From Pseudomonas sp. GM48 (lineage in GTDB: Bacteria; Pseudomonadota; Gammaproteobacteria; Pseudomonadales; Pseudomonadaceae): DNA of 64,000 nt. How positions within the stretch are numbered: position 1 is the stretch's first letter; every line of letters starts with the position of its first letter. A program made the translations under genes and the position numbers. This document shows, piece after piece, positions 17,272 through 25,024 of this stretch. Where the stretch lies: assembly GCF_000282335.1 (NCBI RefSeq), contig NZ_AKJM01000117.1:62001-126000 (forward strand), given 5' to 3'. The notes under the pieces are model-generated. The model was not told the origin of the DNA and did not search any database. It worked only from the letters and a program-made list of their open reading frames with translations.

Positions 17272-18588
17272 TTACCAGCAGATACCTTCGGCCCGGCTAT
17301 TGGTGCTGGTGGCCTTGGACATGAAGCCAACCAGGTCAATCACCTGCTTGCCTTGTGGAACGTCCTGCACCAGAGCGCGGAACTTCTCGTCGCGGTTGCC
17401 GAGGATGATCACGTCGGAGTTGTTGATCACCGCGTCGAAGTCGGCGTTGAGCAACGACGAGACGTGCGGGATCTTCGACTCGATGTAGTCCTTGTTGGCA
17501 CCGTGAACGCGGGCGTACTCGACGTTGCTGTCGTAGATGCTCAGGTCGTAGCCTTTGCCGATCAGCATTTCCGCCAGGTCGACCAGCGGGCTTTCGCGCA
17601 GGTCGTCGGTGCCGGCCTTGAAGCTCAAGCCCAGCAGGGCGACTTTGCGTTTGTCATGGCTGGAAACGATGTCGAACGCGTTCTGCACCTGGGATTCGTT
17701 GCTGCGCATCAGCGAGTTGAGCAACGGCGCTTCCACGTCCAGGGAACCGGCGCGGTAGGTCAGGGCACGCACGTCCTTTGGCAGGCACGAGCCGCCGAAG
17801 GCGAAGCCCGGGCGCATGTAGTACTGGGACAGGTTGAGGGTCTTGTCCTGGCAGACCACGTCCATCACTTCGCGACCGTCGACGCCGACCGCCTTGGCGA
17901 TGTTGCCGATTTCGTTGGCGAAGGTGACCTTGGTGGCGTGCCACACGTTGCAGGTGTACTTGATCATCTCGGCGACCGCGATGTCCTTGCGGATGATCGG
18001 TGCGTCGAGCTCTTCGTACAGCGACTGCAGAACGTCGCCGGACGCTTTGTCGAATTCGCCGATGACGGTCATTGGCGGCTGGTCGTAGTCGGCAATGGCG
18101 GTGCTTTCGCGCAGGAACTCAGGGTTCACGGCCACGCCGAAATCAACACCGGCCTTTTTGCCGGAGCAGTCTTCGAGAATCGGGATGACCACGTTGGCCA
18201 CGGTGCCCGGCAGCACGGTGCTGCGCACGACGATGGTGTGGCGGGTGGATTTGTCACGCAGGACAAAACCGATTTCGCGGCACACCGCCTCGATGTAGTT
18301 CAGCTCCAGATCGCCGTTCTTTTTGCTCGGCGTGCCCACGCAGATCATCGACAGATCGGTGTCGCGAATCGCCTCGGCGAAGTTGGTGGTACCGCGCAGA
18401 CGACCGGTCTGGATGCCCTGGGCCAGAAGTTCGCCCAGGCCCGGTTCAACAATCGGCGATTTGCCGGCATTGATCATATCGATCTTGTCTTTGGCCACAT
18501 CGACGCCGACGACGTCATGACCCCGTGCAGACAGGCAACCGGCACATACTGCGCCGACGTAACCCAAACCAAAAATGCTGATGCGCAT
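17272..18588 (-). CDS. algD: GDP-mannose 6-dehydrogenase
   Basis: A 438-residue NAD-dependent dehydrogenase that oxidises GDP-mannose twice to GDP-mannuronate, the committed step of alginate synthesis. The N-terminal Rossmann motif is GLGYVGAVCAG, the substrate-binding middle includes NPEFLRE, and the catalytic Cys268 stands in FGGSCLPKDV as in the characterised enzyme. GAGAGG lies eight bases before the ATG. It is the first gene of the operon and is preceded by an unusually long non-coding leader and an AlgU-type promoter candidate. Confidence 0.97.
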   Translation of the reverse strand: MRISIFGLGYVGAVCAGCLSARGHDVVGVDVAKDKIDMINAGKSPIVEPGLGELLAQGIQTGRLRGTTNFAEAIRDTDLSMICVGTPSKKNGDLELNYIEAVCREIGFVLRDKSTRHTIVVRSTVLPGTVANVVIPILEDCSGKKAGVDFGVAVNPEFLRESTAIADYDQPPMTVIGEFDKASGDVLQSLYEELDAPIIRKDIAVAEMIKYTCNVWHATKVTFANEIGNIAKAVGVDGREVMDVVCQDKTLNLSQYYMRPGFAFGGSCLPKDVRALTYRAGSLDVEAPLLNSLMRSNESQVQNAFDIVSSHDKRKVALLGLSFKAGTDDLRESPLVDLAEMLIGKGYDLSIYDSNVEYARVHGANKDYIESKIPHVSSLLNADFDAVINNSDVIILGNRDEKFRALVQDVPQGKQVIDLVGFMSKATSTNSRAEGICW

Positions 18589-18821
18589 CGCAATTACCTC
18601 TCTGTTATCAAGCCTGTATTCATCAAGCCATTAGATGGCCGGAGTTAATGGTGTTCAGCGGTGATAGTGCACTCGCAAGTACGCCTTACAGGCGCAACGA
18701 TGCCGCGTGCTGGCATATAAGTTACGAGTGTCTAAATAAATGCACTCAAGGTGTGCGTAACTAGGCCTTGTTATTATAATTTGCCCTGTTATGCAGCCGA
18801 TCCTCCTTTCAGGGGATGCAG

Positions 18822-18896
18822 GTGCAAAAAGGTCTTGCACGCTTGATCTCGGGCCGAAAGCCCGTGGATCAAGCGGTTGGGTGCTCGGGTGAGCAC
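18822..18896 (-). promoter_or_regulatory. Three consecutive hairpins in the algD leader
   Basis: In the RNA leader of algD three inverted repeats follow one another: GTGCAA/TTGCAC (18822-18840), GATC plus GGGC arms with a short loop (18841-18874, arms GCTTGATC and GATCAAGC) and GTGCTC/GAGCAC (18881-18896). On the minus strand they are followed, toward algD, by AAAGGAGGAT. The hairpins are visible in the sequence; a regulatory role is inference. Confidence 0.6.
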
Positions 18897-19075
18897 GTTT
18901 ATAGGGGCGCTGCCGTGGCCTTGTAGGGGATAGTCATACCGCTTTATCTCCTGTCCGCTTGCTGTTGTCCAAATCAGTGATTAGTCAGCGCAAGTTAGTA
19001 TTACAACTTCGCTACAAGAATCGCTTATCTGCGTAAGTTATCTCGTACACGCTCGGCGAGAATCGTTACGGGTGG

Positions 19076-19102
19076 TATGAGCGGCGCGTTTTGACATAGT
19101 TC
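19076..19102 (-). promoter_or_regulatory. AlgU (RpoE-type) promoter candidate of algD
   Basis: On the minus strand GAACTA is followed after exactly 16 bases by TCATA. The AlgU/sigma-22 consensus is GAACTT, 16-17 bases, TCnnA, so both boxes match with one change in the -35. The predicted transcript would start near 19069 and carry a leader of about 480 nt. Long leaders and AlgU control are known for algD in P. aeruginosa. Confidence 0.65.
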
Positions 19103-19370
19103 CAGTCCGCCCATCGTGAAATCTGAAATTTTTTGAAATATTGAGAAAGATGGCACTGCTCTCAAACTGATAGCACTTGCCGTTTCGCCCTTTATATATA
19201 GGCAGATAATTGGGGCGGATACTTTTTTGCCACTATGGGAAAATTTTTTCAGTGCCACTACTGAAAAAAAAGATCGAAGTCGAGTGAAACTAAAGTTAAG
19301 AAATAGAGTGGTGATTTTTTGGCGCCATAAATATGGCGAAAAAGGCGGGGAAGTCTGAAGTGAATCCAAG
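19103..19370. promoter_or_regulatory. AT-rich region upstream of the algD promoter
   Basis: This stretch has no convincing gene and is far richer in A and T than its surroundings, with several A and T tracts. It contains a perfect palindrome CGCCATAAATATGGCG (19323-19338) and a direct repeat TGCCACTA at 19228-19235 and 19253-19260 (25-base period). Long upstream regions binding AlgR, AmrZ and other factors are known for algD elsewhere; I see only a weak likeness to the AlgR core (CCGTTTCGCC near 19190). Confidence 0.5.
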
Positions 19371-19406
19371 GTCGGCGCACGAGAGTTGTGGGAGTCGTGC
19401 GCCGAC
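19371..19406 (-). terminator. Hairpin after yaaA, terminator-like without U tract
   Basis: A perfect 12-bp stem, GTCGGCGCACGA against TCGTGCGCCGAC, with a 12-base loop lies nine bases after the yaaA stop on the minus strand. No uridine run follows, so it may be a factor-dependent terminator or an mRNA end protector. Confidence 0.5.
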
Positions 19407-19414
19407 TGGATGCA

Positions 19415-20194
19415 TCACTCTGGTGCGTGATCGCGCAGGAATACCAAATTGTCCGGTTTGGACTGCTCGGCGCTGTAGCGATAACCCTGAATGTCGAATT
19501 GCTTGAGGGCAGCCGGATCGTTGATGCGTTCTTCGATGACGAAGCGACTCATCAGGCCGCGGGCCTTTTTCGCGTAGAAGCTGATGATCTTGTACTGGCC
19601 GTTCTTCAGGTCCTTGAACTCGGTATTGATGATGCGTGCGTTCAGGGCGCTGCGTTTGACCGCCGAGAAATACTCGTTGGAGGCCAGGTTGAGCAGTACG
19701 TCGTCGCCTTGATCGACCAGGGCTTCGTTCAGCCATTCGCTGATGCGTGTACCCCAGAACGCATACAAGTCCTTGCCCCGGGCGTTGGCCAGTCTGGTGC
19801 CCATTTCCAGGCGGTAGGGTTGCATCAGGTCCAGCGGGCGCAGCAGTCCGTACAGGCCGGACAACATGCGCAGATGCTGCTGGGCATAGTCGAAATCGGC
19901 CTCGCTGAAGGTTTGTGCATTCAGGCCGGTGTACACGTCGCCCTTGAAGGCCAGCAGTGCCTGCTTGGCGTTTTCCGGGGTGAACGCGGGCGTCCAGCTG
20001 CCGAAACGAGCGGCGTTGAGCCCGCCGATCTTGTCGGAGACGTGCATCAATTCGCTGATTTGCGCCGGCGTCAGCTCGCGCAATTGCAGGATCAGTTCCT
20101 GGGAGTGGTCAAGGTACTGCGGCTGGGTGAAGCGCTGGGTCGCCGGCGGTGTTTCATAGTCGAGGGTCTTGGCGGGTGAAATCACCATCAGCAT
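19415..20194 (-). CDS. yaaA: Peroxide stress protein YaaA (DUF328)
   Basis: A 259-residue cytoplasmic protein of the YaaA/DUF328 family. It begins MLMVISPAKTLDYE, the family signature, and carries LYGLLRPLDLMQPYRLEMG in the middle and FYAKKARGLMSRF near the C-terminus. In E. coli YaaA limits free iron and oxidative damage under hydrogen peroxide; that role is by family, not shown here. AAAGGAG stands seven bases before the ATG. It is transcribed toward algD and separated from it by the long alginate control region. Confidence 0.93.
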   Translation of the reverse strand: MLMVISPAKTLDYETPPATQRFTQPQYLDHSQELILQLRELTPAQISELMHVSDKIGGLNAARFGSWTPAFTPENAKQALLAFKGDVYTGLNAQTFSEADFDYAQQHLRMLSGLYGLLRPLDLMQPYRLEMGTRLANARGKDLYAFWGTRISEWLNEALVDQGDDVLLNLASNEYFSAVKRSALNARIINTEFKDLKNGQYKIISFYAKKARGLMSRFVIEERINDPAALKQFDIQGYRYSAEQSKPDNLVFLRDHAPE

Positions 20195-20294
20195 GAAGTC
20201 GTCTCCTTTAATCGTGGCGGCGATTCTAGGGGGTTGTCGTCGTTGACTCCAGCTATGGCATCCATAGGTGATGGCCGGTGGTCATGCGCTGAAC

Positions 20295-20387
20295 CTGTGG
20301 GAGCGGGCTTGCTCGCGAATGCGGTGTATCAGTCGACATTTTTGGTGAATGTCATACCGCTTTCGCGAGCAAGCCCGCTCCCACAGA
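20295..20387. repeat. REP pair between yaaA and the NodB-like gene
   Basis: Inverted copies with CTGTGGGAGCGGGC at the left and CCCACAG at the right; the spacer carries the shared GTATCAGTCGACAT and GGTGAATGTCATACCGC tracts. Confidence 0.9.
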
Positions 20388-20461
20388 GGTTCAGTGTTGC
20401 TGCGGGAGTTGTGTCTGGATCAGCTATAGTGCCGCGCGGGTTTTGTTATGGAGACATCCCA

Positions 20462-21586
20462 TTGCGTATTGTTTTGCTCATCTCGGCCTGGCTACTGAGC
20501 GTCGCTGCCATCGCGGCACCGGGCGATGTGGCGACGCTTGATCGTAGTACCTGGCCAGAAAAACTCGGCAACCCGACGCTGTTCGACGTGGCGTCGAGGG
20601 CTGAGATCCTGATGTTTTCCAGTGTCCTGTTGGCCAGCGAGTCGCTGGATGAATCCGCCCTGGCCCAGCGCCTGGGCCTGCGCAAGATCAATCTGGAGTC
20701 GGTCAACCGGGTTCGCCAGCGCATGTGGCAACGGCTGCTGGCCAACTACAACTTCGCCCAACAGAGTTGCGACCAGGATGCCTCGTTCTGTTTTCTGGTC
20801 GAAGACATGCCCACCTTGCGCGAGCAAGCTGCCAAGTTTCAGGTCGGTGCAGACAGCTACTACATCAAGTGGGCCGAGCCGAGCCGTGTGTTTCACACCC
20901 AGTACCTGGACGAGCAGTTGCGCAAGGCCGCGCTGTTCCCGCAAACCAGCAGCGAAGTCGATCGTTTTGGCGACTATGAGCGCACCGGCGACGAGATGCA
21001 TGACCGGCTGTTTCTGCTGAGCTTCGACAGCGCCGCCAACGCCGTGCCGGATAACACCGCCTGGGTCACCGAGTACCTGCGCAAGTCGAACATGAGCGGG
21101 ACATTCTTCGTCCTCGGCAAGGACATCCAGGCCCGGTTGGCCGGACATTCGGTGAGTGAGCTGCAAGCGACCTACTCAACCCAGTGCATTGGCGTACAAG
21201 GCTGGGAGTTCCGCTCCCACAGCCACTGGCAGGACTGGCAAGACTCGGTGCGCCGCAGTGCCGAACTGGTCAAAAGCAAACTGCCGGAGAACTACGTGCC
21301 GCTGTTCCGTCCGCCTGATGGCCAGCGCCGTTCCGATGCCGAAAGCTTCTTCAAGACTCAGGGTTTGCAGGTAGCGCTGTGGGACATCGACGCCCAGGAC
21401 GGCGCCGGCAAACTCAAGGGCAACCCGAGTGCGCAACGGGTGCTGACCCTGATGCTGCTGTGGCGGCACGGGGTAATCAATTTCAACGTGAAGCAGGATG
21501 GGGTGAAAACGGCGTTGCCGTGGCTGGTTACGCAAACGGCGCCTGTCGGGATCGGCTGGGAAGATTGCCAGGATGCGTTTCGCTGA
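20462..21586 (+). CDS. Secreted polysaccharide-deacetylase-like (NodB-fold) protein with altered motifs
   Basis: A 374-residue protein with a Sec signal peptide (about 1-19, WLLSVAAIAA). The TTG at 20462 is chosen because GGAG stands eight bases upstream and the signal peptide starts there; the open frame upstream runs through a REP pair. The C-terminal half has the NodB plan: LSFDS (186-190, normally TFDDG), SGTFFVLG, RSHSHW (251-256), LFRPPDG (282-287) and LWDID (307-310). Compared with active enzymes the second motif-1 Asp is Ser190, and the usual H-x-x-x-H pair is His253 and His255 instead. It may be a poor or non-metal enzyme, or a binding protein. It is divergent from yaaA near the alginate locus. 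Confidence 0.8.
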   Translation: MRIVLLISAWLLSVAAIAAPGDVATLDRSTWPEKLGNPTLFDVASRAEILMFSSVLLASESLDESALAQRLGLRKINLESVNRVRQRMWQRLLANYNFAQQSCDQDASFCFLVEDMPTLREQAAKFQVGADSYYIKWAEPSRVFHTQYLDEQLRKAALFPQTSSEVDRFGDYERTGDEMHDRLFLLSFDSAANAVPDNTAWVTEYLRKSNMSGTFFVLGKDIQARLAGHSVSELQATYSTQCIGVQGWEFRSHSHWQDWQDSVRRSAELVKSKLPENYVPLFRPPDGQRRSDAESFFKTQGLQVALWDIDAQDGAGKLKGNPSAQRVLTLMLLWRHGVINFNVKQDGVKTALPWLVTQTAPVGIGWEDCQDAFR

Positions 21587-21922
21587 AACGCCCAGACCCA
21601 GTAAACGTTGGGTTTTTGGCGATTTTGCAGGGGAATTCGGTGCAGGTGGACTTCCGACTGTAAACGGGTGATGGCAGTCCGCCAAGTGCTATTGGTCATT
21701 CTGAAAAATAAACTTCAAAAAAGCGTCAAAGTACTTTTTTCTGTCACACGTTTTGGAGTATTACGAAGACAGACCGCCGAAACCTGCAACACAGGTGGCG
21801 TCTCCCAAGACCCAGCTATGCAGGCAGAACACTTGAGTCCCCGCAGGTGTATTCGGCAGTCACTTCGAGGCGCAGCACCGCCAAGGTATTGCGTCGACTG
21901 GCTCCCACAAAGGTGACCGAGT
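21587..21922. other. Intergenic region before the PIN-PhoH gene
   Basis: This 336-base stretch holds a weak terminator-like stem (ACCCA/TGGGT then TTTTT, 21596-21618) after the NodB-like gene. The rest is the probable promoter and leader of the PhoH-type gene. No coding region, RNA gene or riboswitch was recognised. Confidence 0.4.
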
Positions 21923-23317
21923 ATGGATGATCACGGACGTAGCTCTTCTTCCAACCAGCCAATCCTTTATGTACTCGATACCAACGTATTGATTCACGAT
22001 CCAAACGCGCTGCTTAACTTCGAAGAACACCACGTCGCGATCCCGATGACCGTGCTTGAGGAGCTCGACAAGCTCAAGAGCGGGCATCACAGCGTTGCTG
22101 CCGAATGCCGCCAGGCCATCCGCCTGATCGACAAGACCCTGGGCGATGCCTCACCCGAGGACGTCGAGCAGGGTGTGCCGATCCAGCGTGGCAAAAGCGG
22201 ACCCAAGGGTTTGCTGTCAATTCTGATGAGCAAGCATGCCGAGCCGAACCTGATTCTGCCCGAGCACCTGAATGACAACAAAATCATCAACCAACTGATC
22301 GATCTGCACGCGCGCGACCCGAAGAAGCCCGTGGTGCTGGTCACCAAAGACATCAACATGCGCCTCAAGGCGCGCGCCTGCGGGATCGCAGCCGAGGATT
22401 ACAGTACCGACCAACTGGTTGACGACGTATCGCTGCTGCCCAACGGTTATCACAACATGACCGGCTCCTTCTGGGATCGTGTGAGGAATGTCGAAACCCG
22501 TCAGGACCATGGCCGCACCTGGCACCAGGTGCAGTTGATCGACAACCTGCCGGCGGTGCACATCAACGAGTTCATCATTGATGAACAGGGCTTTGTCGGC
22601 TGGATCAAGGAGATCGAAGAGGACCGGTTGCTGATCCTCGACCTGCACCAGGAACCGCTGCTGCACCAGGAAGCCTGGGGCCTGAAGCCGCGTGATATCT
22701 ATCAGAGCCTGGCGTTGTACGCCTTGCTCGACCCGGATATCCACCTGGTCAACCTGTCGGGTGCCGCGGGTTCGGGTAAAACCATCCTGGCGCTGGCCGC
22801 TGCGATCGAGCAGACCATGGTCAGCAAACGTTATCGCCGCATCATCGCCACCCGCAGCGTGCAGGGCCTGGACCAGGAAATCGGCTTCCTGCCCGGCACC
22901 GAGGCGGAAAAAATGGAGCCGTGGCTGGGCGCCATCACTGACAACCTCGAAGCCTTGCACATGGATGACGAAAGCACCCATGGCAGCGTCGACTACATCC
23001 TCAGCAAAGTGCCGTTGCAGTTCAAATCCCTCAACTACATCCGGGGCCGCAGCTTCCAGCAGAGCCTGATTTTGATCGACGAATGCCAGAACCTCACGCC
23101 GCACCAGATGAAAACCATCATCACCCGTGCCGGCGCCGGTTCCAAAGTGGTGTGCCTGGGCAACCTGGCACAGATCGACACCCCTTACCTGTCCGCGACC
23201 AGCTCCGGGCTGACCTACCTCACTGAACGCTTCAAGGACTTCCCGAACGGGGTGCACATCACCCTGCAAGGGGTACCACGTTCGATCCTGGCCGAATACG
23301 CCGAATCGCATTTGTAA
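21923..23317 (+). CDS. PIN-domain/PhoH-domain ATPase (PhoH2-type)
   Basis: A 464-residue fusion. The N-terminal PIN RNase-like domain shows the acidic active-site pattern, beginning YVLDTNVLIHD (about residues 15-25) with LEELD and later acidic positions. The C-terminal PhoH-type P-loop domain has GAAGSGKT (Walker A, about 280), LIDECQNL (Walker B) and GNLAQID. PhoH2-like proteins are described as RNA helicases coupled to a ribonuclease. The upstream AAAGGTG fits as ribosome-binding site. It is followed by a good terminator, so it is likely monocistronic. Confidence 0.93.
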   Translation: MDDHGRSSSSNQPILYVLDTNVLIHDPNALLNFEEHHVAIPMTVLEELDKLKSGHHSVAAECRQAIRLIDKTLGDASPEDVEQGVPIQRGKSGPKGLLSILMSKHAEPNLILPEHLNDNKIINQLIDLHARDPKKPVVLVTKDINMRLKARACGIAAEDYSTDQLVDDVSLLPNGYHNMTGSFWDRVRNVETRQDHGRTWHQVQLIDNLPAVHINEFIIDEQGFVGWIKEIEEDRLLILDLHQEPLLHQEAWGLKPRDIYQSLALYALLDPDIHLVNLSGAAGSGKTILALAAAIEQTMVSKRYRRIIATRSVQGLDQEIGFLPGTEAEKMEPWLGAITDNLEALHMDDESTHGSVDYILSKVPLQFKSLNYIRGRSFQQSLILIDECQNLTPHQMKTIITRAGAGSKVVCLGNLAQIDTPYLSATSSGLTYLTERFKDFPNGVHITLQGVPRSILAEYAESHL

Positions 23318-23329
23318 CTGTCCACCGAA

Positions 23330-23360
23330 ACCGGGCGGCCCAACAGCCGCCCGGTTTTTT
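23330..23360 (+). terminator. Rho-independent terminator of the PIN-PhoH gene
   Basis: ACCGGGCGGC and GCCGCCCGGT form a perfect 10-bp stem with a six-base loop followed by a run of T. Confidence 0.95.
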
Positions 23361-23378
23361 GTGGAAGTATGAAAAACC

Positions 23379-23466
23379 TGTGGGAGCGGGCTTGCTCGCG
23401 AAAGCGGAGGATCAGTCACCCATGCATCGACTGACCCGCCGCTTTCGCGAGCAAGCCCGCTCCCAC
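23379..23466. repeat. REP pair upstream of moaC
   Basis: Inverted copies with the GTGGGAG ends outward. The spacer is more diverged from the standard (GGAGGATCAGTCACCCATGCA) than in the other pairs of this orientation. Confidence 0.9.
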
Positions 23467-23551
23467 ATTGGTTTGTGGTGGGCCGACAATCGTGCGTGCG
23501 AAAAATTGACCCACAGGTTTACAATCGATGCTCCTGATCAGGAGTAAATCC

Positions 23552-24025
23552 GTGCTGACTCATCTCGATTCCCAAGGTCGCGCCAACATGGTCGACGTCA
23601 CCGAAAAAGCCGTGACGTTCCGTGAGGCGACGGCCCAAGCGCTGGTGCGCATGCTGCCCGAAACCCTGCAGATGATCGTCAGCGGGGGCCACCCCAAGGG
23701 TGATGTGTTTGCCGTGGCGCGCATTGCCGGCATCCAGGCTGCAAAGAAAACCAGCGATCTGATTCCCCTGTGCCATCCGCTGATGCTGACCGGTGTCAAG
23801 GTCGAGCTCAGTGCCGAAGGCGACGATTCAGTGCGCATCGTGGCGCGCTGCAAGCTGTCCGGACAGACCGGCGTCGAGATGGAGGCCCTGACTGCCGCCA
23901 GCGTCGCCGCACTGACGATCTACGACATGTGCAAGGCCGTGGACCGTGGCATGAGCATCGAAAGTGTGCGTCTGCTGGAAAAGGTTGGCGGCAAGAGCGG
24001 TCATTTCCAGGCGGAGCAGCCATGA
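23552..24025 (+). CDS. moaC: Cyclic pyranopterin monophosphate synthase MoaC
   Basis: A 157-residue enzyme that, after MoaA, forms cyclic pyranopterin monophosphate in molybdenum cofactor synthesis. Family signatures are GHPKGDVFAVARIAGI, PLCHPLMLTG and GVEMEALTAASVAALT. The GTG at 23552 is preferred because AGGAG stands seven bases upstream and the protein then has the usual length (about 160); an upstream in-frame ATG adds eight residues. It overlaps moaD by four bases (ATGA-type coupling), so moaC, moaD and moaE form an operon. Confidence 0.95.
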   Translation: MLTHLDSQGRANMVDVTEKAVTFREATAQALVRMLPETLQMIVSGGHPKGDVFAVARIAGIQAAKKTSDLIPLCHPLMLTGVKVELSAEGDDSVRIVARCKLSGQTGVEMEALTAASVAALTIYDMCKAVDRGMSIESVRLLEKVGGKSGHFQAEQP

Positions 24026-24264
24026 ACGTGACCGTGAAGTTTTTCGCCCGTTATCGTGAAGCGCTGGGGCTGGACTCGGTGAAGGTTCAAGGTGATTTCG
24101 CTACCGTCGACGACGTCCGCGCACTCTTGGCCCAGCGTGACGGTGCCGAGGTGTTGAGCGAGCAGAACCTGATGTGCGCCCGCAACGAAGACCTCTGCCA
24201 GCTCGACGAGCCGGTCAGCGAGGGCGATGAAGTGGCGTTCTTTCCGACTGTGACCGGAGGCTGA
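24022..24264 (+). CDS. moaD: Molybdopterin synthase sulfur carrier subunit MoaD
   Basis: An 80-residue ubiquitin-fold protein ending in the required Gly-Gly (PTVTGG), which carries the thiocarboxylate sulfur delivered to cyclic pyranopterin monophosphate by MoaE. It starts MNVTVKFFARYREALG. The ATG overlaps the moaC stop. The reading frame is open far upstream, but that extension is the shadow of moaC. Confidence 0.95.
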   Translation: MNVTVKFFARYREALGLDSVKVQGDFATVDDVRALLAQRDGAEVLSEQNLMCARNEDLCQLDEPVSEGDEVAFFPTVTGG

Positions 24265-24267
24265 GCC

Positions 24268-24720
24268 ATGGCCATTCGCGTGCAGTCCACAGCGTTCGAT
24301 CCGGGGGCTGAAGTCAACGCCATGCACGACGCCAATGTCGGTGTGGGTGCAGTGGTGAGTTTTGTCGGCTACGTGCGCGATTTCAATGACGGCCTGGACG
24401 TCGCCGGGATGTTCCTCGAACATTATCCGGGCATGACCGAAAAGGCCCTCGGCAAGATTGCCATCGAGGCTGAACAGCGCTGGCCCTTGCTCAAGCTGGA
24501 AGTGTTGCACCGTATAGGCGCCCTGGAACCGGGCGAGCCGATTGTCTTCGTTGGCGCCGCCAGCGCCCATCGTCAGGCGGCATTCGACGCCTGTGCCTTT
24601 GTCATGGATTACCTGAAAACCCGCGCACCGTTCTGGAAGAAAGAAAACACCAGTGACGGACCGCGTTGGGTCGAGGGGCGTGACAGTGATCATGCGGCGG
24701 CGGATCGCTGGAAGCAGTAA
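24268..24720 (+). CDS. moaE: Molybdopterin synthase catalytic subunit MoaE
   Basis: A 150-residue catalytic subunit that with MoaD inserts two sulfurs into cyclic pyranopterin monophosphate to form molybdopterin. Recognisable are VGAVVSFVGYVRDFND, EHYPGMTEKAL, GAASAHRQAAFDACAFVMDYLK and the C-terminal lysine-rich PFWKKE. It starts three bases after moaD ends. Confidence 0.96.
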   Translation: MAIRVQSTAFDPGAEVNAMHDANVGVGAVVSFVGYVRDFNDGLDVAGMFLEHYPGMTEKALGKIAIEAEQRWPLLKLEVLHRIGALEPGEPIVFVGAASAHRQAAFDACAFVMDYLKTRAPFWKKENTSDGPRWVEGRDSDHAAADRWKQ

Positions 24721-24744
24721 CTCCTGCGGCGTTCTCAAGTCAGC

Positions 24745-24837
24745 CTTCGCGAGCAAGCCCGCTCCCACAATGGATTTGGTTGAATACAAATTTTGTGTAC
24801 GACACAGAACCTTGTGGGAGCGGGCTTGCTCGCGAAG
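24745..24837. repeat. REP pair after moaE, CCCAC-inside orientation
   Basis: The left copy starts CTTCGCGAGCAAGCCCGC and the right ends GCTCGCGAAG; the GTGGGAG ends face each other across a spacer of about 45 bp that includes TTTTGTGTACGACACAG. Confidence 0.9.
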
Positions 24838-25000
24838 GGGCCATCTGACTCACCCAATACCTTGCAGAACCACCACCCGACCACCGGCCGGCACGGTCTG
24901 CATTTGCCTGATTGACGACCAATACATAAAAGTCCAAGATGGAATTATAAGTACAAAAAATTTCCACCCGCTTCAGCTTTTTCTTCTGTCTTGCCAAACC

Positions 25001-25008
25001 AACAACAA
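25001..25008 (+). promoter_or_regulatory. CA motif (AACAACAA), Crc/Hfq-type site
   Basis: AACAACAA matches the AAYAAYAA motif by which Hfq and Crc repress translation of catabolic genes in Pseudomonas. It stands 17 bases before the ATG of the amino-acid binding protein gene, over the weak ribosome-binding region. Presence is direct; use is inference. Confidence 0.5.
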
Positions 25009-25024
25009 CCGCGAGAAAACGAAC

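Noticed and set aside
18655..18840. A 60-codon GTG-start frame in the algD leader
   Set aside because: It starts in a hairpin, and no ribosome-binding site or conserved text supports it.
19025..19369. A 114-codon minus-strand frame upstream of algD
   Set aside because: It overlaps the AlgU promoter candidate and AT-rich block, has odd composition and no ribosome-binding site.
20234..20461. N-terminal extension of the NodB-like protein
   Set aside because: It reads through a REP pair; the signal peptide and ribosome-binding site fix the start at 20462.
24653..25024. N-terminal extension of the amino-acid binding protein
   Set aside because: It passes through moaE and a REP pair; the signal peptide starts at 25025.
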